DNA of 64,000 nt, taken from Antedon mediterranea (Eukaryota; Echinodermata; Crinoidea; Comatulida; Antedonidae). Below the pieces are notes generated by a model. The model was given only the letters and a program-made list of their open reading frames with translations, had not been told where the DNA came from and searched no databases. The DNA lies in contig NC_092675.1 in assembly GCF_964355755.1 (NCBI RefSeq), positions 21,466,912 through 21,530,911 on the forward strand. The letters run 5' to 3'. Shown here in pieces: positions 53,103 through 64,000 of this stretch (position 1 is its first letter; every line of letters starts with the position of its first letter). Made by a program: the position numbers and the translations under genes.

Positions 53103-56100
53103 TCATGGTACACTGGCACTTAATTGATCATTTCTCTCACCAATTCGTTGGAGTCGATTGTGTTCCTGAAATTATAAAAAAAAACTATTATTTACTATTC
53201 ATTTTTGTTTCTTTATCCATCCACGTATACTGGTTTAATTTAGTATAAACAAATCTAATCAGTTTATTACTGAAACATGTATAAAAAGTTTTCTTAGTAT
53301 AGCTACCAATAAGTAAAATATGGTTTATTCATTACATGTATAAATCAATTCTCAGTAAATATCATCATATTTGTAATTTAACCTAAAACTCACCCTTGAG
53401 GTTTCACTGAGTATATACTGGTCCTCTCTCATTTTCATCCTGTGCTGCTGTAGAGTTAGGTAACCTTCTTCTCTGTTGGCATGGGCCTACGAAAAAAATT
53501 ATAAGAACATAATTTACAATTTTGTACAATTATAACCTGAACAAAAACTAACAAATTAATAATGAATGTTCATGAGTTGAATCAGGAGACTTTTTTCATG
53601 AGTTGAAAAATTGACTGTTATATTCAATGACTGGAATAGCACAGCCAAACTTTCTACCAATGATTATTTTTTACACCTCCTGTTGTAAAATATATTGTAT
53701 TTGATTAATAATTTTTGACAGCACACTACTATAGTATGATTTAAATCGTGCATCCTATAATGTCGCAGATTTCTCAAAATGTTTACACAAATCTGATCGT
53801 GCAATAGTACATTCACTCTTTGAAATGGTAAAAAAATAATACATGGCATATGATATGAAACCAACCAATACATGTTTTGCAAAGATACACTTAGTTGCGT
53901 TATGAACTACGGTATAATAATTACCTTATCTAATTCAGCTTGTTCTCGTAAAAGTTTTTGTTCTAATTCCTTCTCCTTTTCTAAACATTCCAACATTTGT
54001 CGTTTAACAGTTTCTGCATTCTTTCTCCTTAGTTCAAGAAGTTTGCCTTTAAGACGTTTGCACATTTGTTCACGTTGTTTACGTGTGTACTCCGCATTTC
54101 GTACTTTGTTGAATAGGTCATGCTCCATCTCCTCAAGTTTGTTAACCTCTTTCTATAGAGACAAAAAAGTGTTTAGAATGAAGATATTATTAATCATCAA
54201 TAAAAAGGAATGGCCAAGAATTCTCTTCTATGGCAAACAAGACACTTAACCCAAATAATCAGTAAAAAATCTTAACTTTTTCTTGGGGTCATACAAATCA
54301 CTATCACTGACCTACCAAATTAGTGGAGCTGTTGGGATTTCAAGCTGTTGCATGCCATCTAATAACAAGGTGAAAAGGTCATTCCTGACGGTGACCTATG
54401 CCAGGGTTGTAACTCACTCTTTATAAGCACGATAAATTATAAAATAATTTGTCTATCAAATCAATCAATAGATCAATCTAATCAACATTTATTTTTGGAT
54501 ATTGATTTATTTTATGATAGTTTAAATGTATTTAAGGGTAAAATTGTTAAATCTCTTTAATGTTGTGATCTTTGCTTATGTTTTTGTTGTTTATTTGAAT
54601 ACATTTTATAGTTTATTATGTTTAGATTCAACCTGTTAGTGACGGTTTCATCGCTGTTAAAAATAAAATAAACATAAAATAAGACCATATATCCAATATA
54701 AATTGTAATATGAAGGAAGAGGGCAAAACTCAAAAAGTAAGGCCAGATGAAAAACAGAAATTATATTATTCAAAAGACCTTGTGGCGAGCTAGCCCTTCT
54801 GCAATTGACAAGTTACTTGCTGTTGGATGAAAACAGAAACTTACTGTTATGTGTTTTAAATTGTCCTCATTTCCACGTCGTTTTGCTTCATAACTTCGCT
54901 TTTGATACCTTTCTTCCCACTGTAACTCCTTGTTTTCAAATTGCTTTTTTTTTTGGAATGAAATGTCCCTCAACCGCGTTTGTTTTCTAGCCTCATGAGC
55001 CTATAAAGAAAAAAAATATTCAATAAATATTTGGCAGAAAAACAAGTTATTTATAATTGTTGTTAAAAATGTCAGGAACAATGATTGGGTATTGTTGTAT
55101 GTACATATTTCAAAATGTCTGATATTTATAAGTTAGTGTACTTGTTAGAAAAAGAGATGGAAGATAAGGAGGAGCTACTCCACATACTTTCTCATTCATT
55201 CTACATTACAGTCTTTAACATTTTATGTGCCTCTTTTTTATAACTGTGAAGTGTTTCAGGGGAATGAACAGGGCCATATATAATCTTAATTTTCAATCTG
55301 TAGTAGAGAGTAAATTCTCTTTAGTGGAAAATTGTAGAATAAATGATCAATAGTAAATAACCTGTAGACGGCTGTTCATTTTCTTGCTCTTCATGTCTAA
55401 CTTGCAATTCAAGGCAGCCTCTTGTAGTTGCCTTTGAAGAACTGAATTATCTTGAAGTCTATTGCGGGTATCTAATAGTTGCCTTCCCTCTGCAAAAAAT
55501 ACCATAATTTTCAGACTAAACACAAGGGAAAATGTGTTTGTGTATCAGTAGACCAAATGCAATGGATTTTAGTGCCATAGCTTGGTTTTGCAAGATGTTT
55601 AATAGCAAAAGGCAATGACTGATCTTACTCTGTGTGAAATTCAAGTTGTCTATAATTCAGAAACCATATTCATAGAATTCCACAGATTAAAAAAAGAATA
55701 AATTCTAACCATCTCTGGATTTCTCCTGCAAGTTTGATTTTGAGACAACCAAATCAAGACTCAGACGCCGCCTATTGGTCTCAAACTGATCTCCCTTATT
55801 TTGTGTTTTCTTTACTTTCGTCTCAAAAGTTTCTTCTAACTCGTTACCAACGTTCATCTTGTTCTTTGCTTCAGAATGATGGTCTCTGGAAGAAACATAA
55901 GTAACAAATTCTGTTAAAATGTTCGCTAAAATGAGATTGTATCAATTGGATTATTCTAATCCAACAGAAAATTTACCTTTCAATTATAGGATGGGTATAC
56001 GACATGGTTCTTATAAATTAAATATCATTTCATGCTTAAATAGACAGTACCAAGAAATTCTCAGTGGTCTAACAGCAAAGATGTCAAGTCAGAGATTCTG

Positions 56101-58896
56101 TGTACAGATCTCAGTTGGGGAGAATAATTTCACAGATTTGTTTATTTCTTATCTCTTGTTATTTCAAATATATAAAAATAACTATATTTCTTTGGTATCA
56201 ATATATTTCATTTTTTTTCCATTTTTAAACGTAAACCTACTTGATATGTTGAAAATGTATGGCTCTTCTTTTCTGCGCTTCCATGTTTACAGCTAGGGCA
56301 ATTTCCGCAAGTTCTCTGTTCAACTTAAATGTTTCCTCCTCCTTCATCTCCAACTTCTTTGTGTATTCTTCATTTAAACGCATCACTTCTGATCGTCTCA
56401 CTTCAATCTCTGCTATTTTTGCTCTGTACTTTCTCTCCAAATCACCACTGTAGAAAGAATAATCAAAAGATGAAAAGGCTTGTTTATACTAGTTTGATCA
56501 AATGATGTCATGATCAATAAGAACTATAAAATCGTTGTATCATTATGATGTTATTGTTTTTACTGATCATGACTAATTTCTTTGAAAAAAGACAGTATGA
56601 ATGGCTATCCTAATAGTTCTTTAGGATGAAAACTTTTCTAGTAGTAAAAATGTATACTAAACTATTTATCGTTGATCGGGTCTTAAGCTCCGTCTACACT
56701 ATCAAATTTTATGTGACAAAAAAATGTGATGTGCCCATATATGTACACGATGACATCATATCATTACCATATTTGGGCATATCACTACCATATTTGGGCA
56801 CATTACACTTTTTTTGGTAGTGTAGACAGAGCTTTATAATTGATAAGATATGCTGAATATTAATGTTGATAATGATACAGAAGAGATTTATACCAATTAT
56901 GTAGGTGTAGGCTTGTATAGTTTGTTTTGTTTTCTCTCAGCTTGTTAGTTGAGGTTTCATCTTGGTTGGCTTTAAAAAAATGGTCAAAGTGGTAATAAAA
57001 TGAATTATTTTTTTAATTTTCTTACACTGATACAAATATCTTTCTGTCTTCGTCCTTTTCTTGCTGTGATTTTGTGATTGTTTGTTCAATTTTATTTTTG
57101 TTCATCTGGAAAAGATAATGGATGGATAATAATTAAATAATTAAAAATCATATCAATTAAGATAAAATACATTTTTTTAGGTTAGATTTTTAATTGAAAA
57201 GACTTAAAACTTACTTGTTCCTTTTTATGTACATGATCTCTGGTAATGAAAAACTCTTTCTTTTGATTTTCAAGTAATTTTTTGGCTTCTGTTTGCTTCT
57301 TTCTTATAATCGCTGTTAATAAAAGAAATCAATAACATGAAAAATAGGAGTTTTTAAATTAATTTTACACATCTAAATTTAGGGCACAATGTATTTTCCC
57401 CTTATTTAACCAAATATGGCCAAATATTCTACAACAAATATTATACATAAGGGCAATAATTTGTGACAAAAAATATGATTATTATTTTACCATTTTCATA
57501 GTCTCTCATAGTCCGTCTAAGGTGCTGTTGATTTTTTATAACATCGCCCTCAAACCTCTTTAGTTCACGTTCTTCTTGTTTATGTTGCCACATATGATCC
57601 TGCAGATTTCAATAAAAGATGTCTCATAATAGTCATCATTGTTTATTTTCATTATATAAAAAAATAATTTTAATTGAGTTCAGACAGGAGATGAGAAAGT
57701 AAATAAATTTATAATAATAAAACAAATTCATTTGTACAAACAGAAATCTTTCGCTATAATTAATGACACCGATCCAGGCATTCACGCAAAATACAATGGC
57801 AACGAGACGTTTAGTCAGCCTGGTTACTGTCCAAATAAGTCTTATTATGTCGTGCTAGTTATAGCTTGCTGGCTTATCTTATTTTTTGTGAACAAAGGTT
57901 CAAGTTTTTCCGGCAAAAAGTGAGGAAATCTACCTATCTCTACCTTCTGTTTAATTTGTAAGTAATATTTGAAAATAATACTTGGACATATGTATAAAAC
58001 TTTATCTACCATACCAATAAATTAAAACCGAATGATTATAATGCAGGATATAGATTCATACCTCAATCACTTTCATTCGTTTATCAAAGTCCTTTTCCTC
58101 TTTACCGATCTTAGACATAAGGTCTATGACTGTGGAAGACTTGGCTTTATTGACTGGTGTTGATGTCTTGACAGGCTGAGGATGATCTGGTCTTGACCTT
58201 CTACTTCCTTTTGAAGGACCTGTTTTTGTGTCCACTACTTTGCCTTTCAGTTCAAAGGAATGAGTGTATTTCGATGAGTCTAGGTAGCCATCTGGTCCAC
58301 ATTTTCGTTCTTGTTCTCTGCAGATAGGAAAAAAAAGGAAATTGTAAAAGTAGATGTTGATCTTGTAGTTTGATGATAAACTTAGAAATTATAAACACTC
58401 AGATATATAAAGTAAATAATCAAAACTCGCTTAAAATAAGACTAATAAAAACAAAGTAAATTAACGTACATAGAAATAAGTAAGGTTTCTTTATTCTAAT
58501 CTAAAGGAGATTATATTACCCTTAAAAAGACCCATTTAAGAAGTTTCCAGATGATTCAAAGACATGGAAATCTATGATGTTAGAGTGAGGGAGGCTATTG
58601 TAAAATGAAGTATTGTAGTTTGTGTGGTGGGGGGGGGGGGACTGAGAAAGGGTGGGGGAGGCTATACTAATTGTAAAATAAAGTGGTGTAGTGTGGGGGG
58701 GGGGGAACCCTATCTTCCCCGGTCTGCTATGAACGTATGTACAAAATACTAACCTAAGAAAGGCAGCATACTCTTTGCCATTCTTTTTATCATCATCTTC
58801 TTCATAATCATTGCCCAAGCTCAGTGCAAGTGTATCATATCTTGATTTTATCTTTTGATTGGTATCAAATGGTAAAACAAGCTTCCCAGAACTCAT
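53103..58896 (-). CDS. Unnamed coiled-coil protein, probable ciliary, about 593 aa, 13 coding exons
   Basis: Minus-strand exons: 58896-58754, 58317-58062, 57599-57491, 57312-57215, 57105-57028, 56940-56894, 56447-56241, 55885-55710, 55489-55362, 55000-54845, 54152-53925, 53486-53394, 53165-53103 (TGA). The protein starts MSSGKLVLPFDTNQKIKSRY; a basic, Pro/Ser-containing linker (about 85-110) and then almost continuous charged heptad sequence follow (for example DHMWQHKQEERELKRFEG, EVMRLNEEYTKKLEMKEEE, CLEKEKELEQKLLREQAELD). No catalytic motif is visible. I do not recognise a named orthologue. Divergence from CFAP299 over a shared X-box region suggests an axonemal or basal-body role. The exon 5/6 junction is uncertain: the strongest acceptor (56969) does not keep frame, and 56940 was used. 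A non-coding 5' exon probably ends at 59008 (TTA|GTGAGT). Confidence 0.8.
56684..56836. repeat. MITE with TAAAGCTCTGTCTACACTA inverted ends (complete copy)
   Basis: The left end TAAGCTCCGTCTACACTATC (56684) mirrors the right end GTAGTGTAGACAGAGCTTTA. Subterminal AAAAAAATGTGATGTGCCCA mirrors TGGGCACATTACACTTTTTT. The interior carries CATATTTGGGCATATCAC repeats. Length is about 150 bp; it lies in an intron of the coiled-coil gene. Confidence 0.85.
57748..57923 (+). other. Orphan exon-like reading frame with predicted membrane segment
   Basis: On the plus strand, inside an intron of the minus-strand coiled-coil gene, an open stretch follows a CAG acceptor-like site (ACAAACAG|AAATCT) and ends at TGA. 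It encodes about 58 residues with two potential N-glycosylation sites (NDT, NET), a Cys and one hydrophobic helix (YYVVLVIACWLILFFVN) near the end. It has no ATG in frame, so it cannot be a stand-alone CDS. It is GC-richer than the flanks. It might be a last exon of an unseen gene, or a retro-copied or transposed gene fragment. Confidence 0.4.
58600..58712. repeat. G-run tandem duplication in intron 1 of the coiled-coil gene
   Basis: Two copies, about 85 bp apart, of GGGAGGCTAT...TGTAAAAT(A/G)AAGT...GTGTGG followed by poly-G tracts of about 12-13. With the intervening GGG runs, G-quadruplex formation on the plus strand is plausible. Confidence 0.75.
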
Positions 58897-59431
58897 TCTG
58901 TCAGTTAACAAATGAATAATATTTATTATACATTACATGAATTTAATTAATAATAAAATACTGCTTCTTTAGTCTAATCTGTTAATTAAGACTGTGTCAA
59001 TACTCACTAAACTGGAACCTCTTTAAAGATTGGAGTCTATAGGTCGTAGGCATACATGTAACATACAACAACATGTAACATACAGCAGCATGTAGCAGAG
59101 CCAAAGCCCGAGCCAATGACTCCCACCATGCACCGAATTCAATCCCCTGCACCGATACCACCAGCCTACCTAGCGTACGCTACACAGCGATCTTAAATTA
59201 GTTTAGTTTTATTAGTAGCAGACTTATTTTCTATTCCTAGACTAGAGAGGTAGGCTATTTTATTGATCAACTAAAATTAACACTAGGCCTATATTTATTT
59301 ATACGTTATTTAAATGTATCTTACTAACTTAAATGGTTTTAACACTCAAAACTTTGTTCTTGGCCAGTACGTTTTAGAAAACCGGTTGACTATCCAACAA
59401 AATAACGTAAACACAAAGTTGACCTATGACA

Positions 59432-59445
59432 GTTCCTATAGCAAC
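59432..59445 (+). promoter_or_regulatory. RFX X-box (GTTCCTATAGCAAC)
   Basis: Matches the full X-box consensus GTHNYYATRRNAAC at every position. It lies about 0.42 kb upstream of the predicted 5' exon end of the coiled-coil gene and 0.53 kb upstream of the CFAP299 ATG. ACCAAT follows at once (59447-59452). RFX factors activate ciliary genes in animals. Confidence 0.72.
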
Positions 59446-59670
59446 CAACCAATCAAATTAAGCACGTGCTAACATCGTGCTAACATCATTATGCAATTTA
59501 GTAATTGTTTCAACTACACAATTCTAATCAGATTGGTTAGATTAGTTTGAAGTTATAAAATAATTAAAAAAAAAAAAAAATAGTCATTATAATAAATATT
59601 ATAAACATTTTTGTATTCAGTGGAAAAAAATCAGATTAAAAACCAATGAGAGGGAACTTCCCTGCTTTAT

Positions 59671-59683
59671 GTTGCTAAGCGAC
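59671..59683 (+). promoter_or_regulatory. Second X-box-like site (GTTGCTAAGCGAC)
   Basis: Two RFX half-sites, GTTGCT and a near-match AGCGAC, with a 1-bp spacer. An ACCAAT box lies 28 bp to its left (59642-59647). It is 0.3 kb upstream of CFAP299. Weaker than the 59432 site. Confidence 0.5.
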
Positions 59684-59979
59684 AAGTGATTTGTTTGCCA
59701 GTATTAATACGCAATCAGTTTTAATTTGCATCGATTTGAATTCGGAAAAAGGATTTATTGAGAAAAAAAATATTGAAATCACGATAATATTATTATAATA
59801 AACATTATCAGTTGTGAAATGATTACATAAAGAGTATAATTTGCAAAAATGTATGCACTATTTGATCCAAAATGTATCCGCCCATGTGTTCTTTGGCTTT
59901 GTTCTTATGTTTTTCGGTCCATTTAGGTTGTTGAAGTGGAAGAGTTCTTTTCATATTTCCAACTTTATTGTCTTAAATA

Positions 59980-62900
59980 ATGGAAGAAGAGGTAGCTTCG
60001 GGTAGTGATAACATTGTCACAGAGTTTAACACATATGAAGACTTTCTTGATTCTCAAATAACATCACTAGATCTTTATTATCTTGAGGTAAGTTAGGCAC
60101 ACAAATCCTCTAGCCTAGGCCTAGGCCTAGGCCTAACCGTTTTTGGTTGTTGTTGGTACGTGGAGCAGGCCGCCTAGCCAACCATCGGTGGCCTCGTATG
60201 TCAGGTAGACCCAAAGCATCTAGGCCTAGGGCCTAAGTGTGAACTAGGTGTAGCCCGCTTCGGTAATAGGCATGGCAAAATAGGGCCCCACCCCGGGCAT
60301 GCCTGTAATTATTTACGGTTTATTTTTTGTTGTCTTCTTTCAATAAAGAAATGTTATTTTGTTATCATCACATTGTTTTTATTTATTAATTTAATTTTAT
60401 AATTTGTTTTTTTGTAAAAAAAGGATGAAGAATTAGCCCGGCAATTAGTTGAGCTTGGTTACAGAGGAAGTGGTGAAGTTTTAAAACGAGAAGAGTTTGA
60501 AGCTAGAAAACAAGCAGCCGAAGCAAGTCGACTTTCAAAGAGAAGTCAGCAGAAGTTAGTGTGGCTTTTTATATAAACCTACTACTGTAGGCCTAGTATT
60601 TAGGCCGAGTGTTTTTATTGTTAATTGTTATTAACACTTTGACTGCCAGAGGTTTTTTCAGTTAGAAACTGCCACCGCCAGCGTTTATAGCCCAATTCGA
60701 TGTTTTTATTAAACTATGTATGTGATCTGATTTACATGTAAGGCCAAATAAAAAAACATACTTGTTAAGCGTCACCGCCCGCTCCTGATTATCCAGCCGC
60801 CTCTCTTTTTATTTTTTTTTTTTTTTTACCGATATACAACGGAAAGTTCAGCGGCCCGACCCAGCTCCAGAGTAGGGCTCGAAATTCACGCTAGCAAACT
60901 AGCATGCATTTTGCTAGTAGATTCTTCATAATTGCTATTTGAAAATTTCAAAACTAGCAAATGTTTGTTAGGCTAGTGTAATTTTTGAAAAAATACATAC
61001 TTTTTAGCTTAGACAACGCTAGCCGCCGATCGCTCTACTGTATGTCGACAACGGCAAATTGGTGAAAACAATTGTTTCATTTACACGCCGCCGATTTACG
61101 TAAAGGAAACGCGAATAGCACCGTGAATCATGTAATGTGGTAAACAGCAAGCTTTTTCCCCAACACATTAAATCATGTGCATTTAGTCGTCGCTGAGGAT
61201 TACATCATCAGTCACGTGATTACAGAATACGCGATTATCAATTTAGGGATTTAACGAAATAAATATTATGCCTACACAGTGGTCGAAGCGCGTTTTTTTA
61301 TAGGTTCGTAAATAGGAAACACCCCATACATAATGGACTCTACCAATTTTGTTTACGATGATCTCGCGCTCGAGATCGGCACACCACGAGGTCCTGTTGG
61401 GCGATGCACATACACTTTTTGCATCACAACTTTAAATACTGATTTACACAGCAATTGGCAAAGGATTCATCAAAGAAGAATGAATACGTTGAATAAAAAT
61501 TCACTTAAGAAATGCCGTAAGCTGTTTTCAAACTATAAATCAGCCCACTATTTAGTATTATTGAGACCACCAAATCATGCTTCTCGCGATAGGGAATTTC
61601 CTGGATAGATGAGTCGAGCGAGAGACGGCGGATGGCCGATGAGTGAGGTTGGGGTAGCACCTTGGACGGATTAGTTAGCCTAGGGCCTACAATTTCGCTT
61701 GGTGGCAATTAAATTTAATGTTTTAATTACGTCTGGATATAAACAATACAAAACTCAATTTTGTCATAAGCAATAATATTTCATACATAGTCAATTTTGT
61801 TCTGTTTCGCATTTTAAAAGTTTGACGTTTCGTCCTAAAAAAGTGGGGAAAAACGTCCACCGCGCAAAAATATACCTCTATAAAAAGTAAAAAAAAAAAA
61901 AACCGCCCCCCCGCCCCTGAAAATTTATGAGGGTGTGACGCTTAACAAGTATATTTTTTTATTTGGCCTAATTTAGACTAAAATAATCATAAAGATTTTA
62001 GCTTTACAATGGTACCAAGAACGATTTTCAAATCGCAATATGTAAATCGTAATAGTAAAATGAAAGTAACCCACTTTTTGAGTTTTTCGTAGTTTCGCGC
62101 AAGAAAGTCGAGATATTCGCGATTTTGTGCAAGACATCACAATATGAAAATATCGCCCGGTGAGATCAACAAACAACGAAAAAGTTACTTACACGGCACC
62201 GGTAGGCCTATAAAAACAAGTTATCACTATCGAAAAATGTATTACATTTTATAAATCATAAATCTTACATCAATGTTTCGCCAAAATCCACATAGTAAAG
62301 ACACCAGGCCTAGTTAACTAGGCCTAAAGTTGGTCCGGAACCGTTTTACGACTAGGCCTAGGCTATAGCCTAGTACTACTAGCCTAGCTAGTAAACTGAT
62401 GATAATATTCATACCATTTCTAAACAAGTTTGTTGCGTGAAACTCGGCCACTTACAGTGAAGCACCAAAACAATTAGGGTATACATACAATAATAAAATC
62501 AAAGACTTCATACTGAAAATTCATCCATTATTTTTTATTCAGATAACAAACAAACATGCCAATCCACATAAACCTTTGTAATGCTTCGGCGGCATAGCTA
62601 GCGCGCGACCGATACACAATGCGCCAAACCATCGCTGTACGCGCTACTGTGATGCGCGGTGTATGTTATTTCGACAGGTACCATTTTGACAATCGTTCGT
62701 AACCAGATTAGTTACTTTCAAAAAGTAAAATATTCACGGTCCAGACCGAATATAGTGTCCATATTTATAGTATATACCAATAATTAACCTTCGTGTTTGG
62801 CAGTCAAGCGTTGTGTTTCCAAAAAGGAAGATCTTCGTGTTTGGCAGTCAAAGTGTTAAACGTCAATAAAAATTTCATTTAATTCAATACAGTTAAACTA

Positions 62901-63653
62901 CTTATTTGTATAGAACACTAGCAAGTTCAGGAAAGCAACTGAAAAATCCATTTCTGAAAGCATTAGCGCAGAGAGAGGAAGCAAACAGAAGCGGCAAGAT
63001 GACATCTATTATATTTATACGCGACAAAAACGGCAAAGGTCAGGAAATTTCCGGATACATAGATTTTGCGCACAGATTGAAAACCGAAGATTTCGAACCC
63101 TACTTTGCTGGAAAGAAACGATTACTTCCTAGGCCATCTGATCTTAGGTAAGCATGAACAGAAACGCAGCGGTAATAATTAAGTCACATTTTTACATTTT
63201 AACCGTGAAATAACAACAATGTTCAAATCAAACACAAACTGTATTTTAATAATGAAATTGCATACACAATGCATTACAGTGAGTCAGATGTCAATTTGAC
63301 AAATTATAACAATATTAAAACATTACACAGTTACACACGAAAATGTTTTTTTAATAAAGATAAAACACAAGGATAAAACACGCACAAATAATTATAAATT
63401 AGAAACAGAAAAAGCACTGTATTAAATATGATGTGAATTAAACTAATTATGTACATGTATCTATAAACAATAACTAAAAATAAACAACTTCACTACAATA
63501 ACATTTAAATTTCTTGATTCTAGTTTTTACAATTGGGAAACGCAAACTTCAACGTCGAATCCAACACCCAACTATCAAGTTATTGCTGAGAACGCAACAG
63601 GACTTTTATTTAAAAACAAGCGTGATAGAAAAATATTAAATGTAGACCCAAAG
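59980..63653 (+). CDS. CFAP299: Cilia- and flagella-associated protein 299, incomplete at window edge
   Basis: Exons 59980-60087, 60424-60554, 62914-63147 and 63524-63653 join in phase to 201 codons; the last ends at a donor (AAG|GTATGT), and the final coding part lies beyond the window. The protein closely follows vertebrate CFAP299 (C4orf22, 233 aa): [99 protein letters not shown] and [13 protein letters not shown]. The family has its own conserved domain and is tied to motile cilia and sperm flagella; its molecular action is poorly known. Exon 1 is preceded by X-box motifs shared with the divergent coiled-coil gene. Intron 2 (2.4 kb) carries a TTAA-flanked transposon. Confidence 0.95.
60631..62859. 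mobile_element. piggyBac-like (TTAA) non-autonomous DNA transposon in CFAP299 intron 2
   Basis: TTAACACTTTGACTGCCA at 60631-60648 is the exact reverse complement of 62842-62859, with TTAA at each outer edge, the target duplication typical of piggyBac elements. A second inverted pair lies inside, at 60742-60775 and 61935-61968 (GGCCAAATAAAAAAACATAC then TTGTTAAGCGTCAC). TTGGCAGTCAA also recurs as a direct repeat near 62800. No transposase frame is visible; the 91-codon frame at 61333-61608 has no motif. The interior from about 60888 contains another repeat (GGGCTCGAAATTCACGCTAG). Confidence 0.7.
62305..62395. repeat. TAGGCCTA-word cluster
   Basis: Within 90 bp the words AGGCCTAG, CTAGGCCTA, TAGGCCTAGG and TAGCCTAG occur at least six times. 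Similar clusters are at 22080-22140, 25040-25270 and 60105-60260. Confidence 0.6.
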
Positions 63654-64000
63654 GTATGTTTGAATGCTTATGATTGATGTTAGTGAGCTCCCGTGTCATT
63701 TTAGGATGGTAGATTGAAGACGGAAGGACGAATGTTAAATCAACCATGTCATACAGTCTTGATAATAAACAAAATGCATGCAAAGATTAGTCTTGTCAGG
63801 ATCTAAGGAAATGTGTTCCTTTGTGGGCTAATCCTAGATATCAAGAGTTTTAATTATGCTGCATTTTTTGTTTGTTTATGTATGTGTAACTCTCGTCCAA
63901 CGCCCTGAAACGAAAGCTCACAGTTTGTTGTTCAATGCTTAACAGTAAACCAATATTGTATGTAATCCTATACAGTCTATCTAATACAACGATCCTAAAA

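Noticed and set aside
61333..61608. 91-codon plus-strand frame inside the TTAA-flanked element
   Set aside because: No transposase features; not recognisable.

Overview
The window is animal nuclear DNA: AT-rich, with spliced genes, GT-AG introns, AATAAA signals and many transposon remnants. The proteins are clearly metazoan (SKP1, an anthrax-toxin-receptor-type vWA receptor, CFAP299). Frequent TAGGCCTA words, a DIRS element, tRNA-derived SINE sequence and many foldback elements fit an invertebrate deuterostome, most likely an echinoderm. The species cannot be named from sequence alone.

Layout. 1-3.3 kb: gene-free, with a four-copy tandem repeat. 3.31-8.68 kb: a decayed but structurally complete DIRS-type tyrosine-recombinase retrotransposon, reading on the minus strand. 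8.7-24.6 kb: no recognisable gene; it holds palindromic TACGGTATA foldback elements (one split by a 1.7-kb insertion with a 6-bp target duplication), a 14-copy 34-bp minisatellite next to a tRNA-derived SINE, MITE remnants, a tRNA-like sequence and a LINE remnant. 24.8-26.9 kb: a two-exon, TATA-containing gene for a Ser-rich protein-kinase-domain protein. 27.6-28.2 kb: four spaced copies of a conserved 60-bp core. 29.8-33.3 kb: SKP1 (plus strand). 35.2-49.3 kb: a 14-exon ANTXR-like gene (minus) with a 23-copy 31-bp minisatellite in intron 1. 53.1-59.4 kb: a 13-coding-exon coiled-coil gene (minus). 59.98 kb to the end: CFAP299 (plus), incomplete at the right edge.

How the genes relate. The coiled-coil gene and CFAP299 are divergent across about 1 kb that contains a full RFX X-box match (59432-59445) and a second X-box-like site, each near a CCAAT. 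This suggests a shared ciliary promoter and makes the unnamed coiled-coil protein a candidate axonemal or basal-body component. ANTXR next to CFAP299 recalls the vertebrate ANTXR2-PRDM8-FGF5-CFAP299 block and may be old microsynteny. SKP1 is an SCF ubiquitin-ligase adaptor and the kinase-domain protein is an orphan; neither has an evident functional link to its neighbours.

Exon boundaries were derived by hand from reading-frame continuity and splice consensus. They are strong where family alignment is obvious (SKP1, ANTXR, CFAP299) and weaker for the coiled-coil gene around its exons 5-6.
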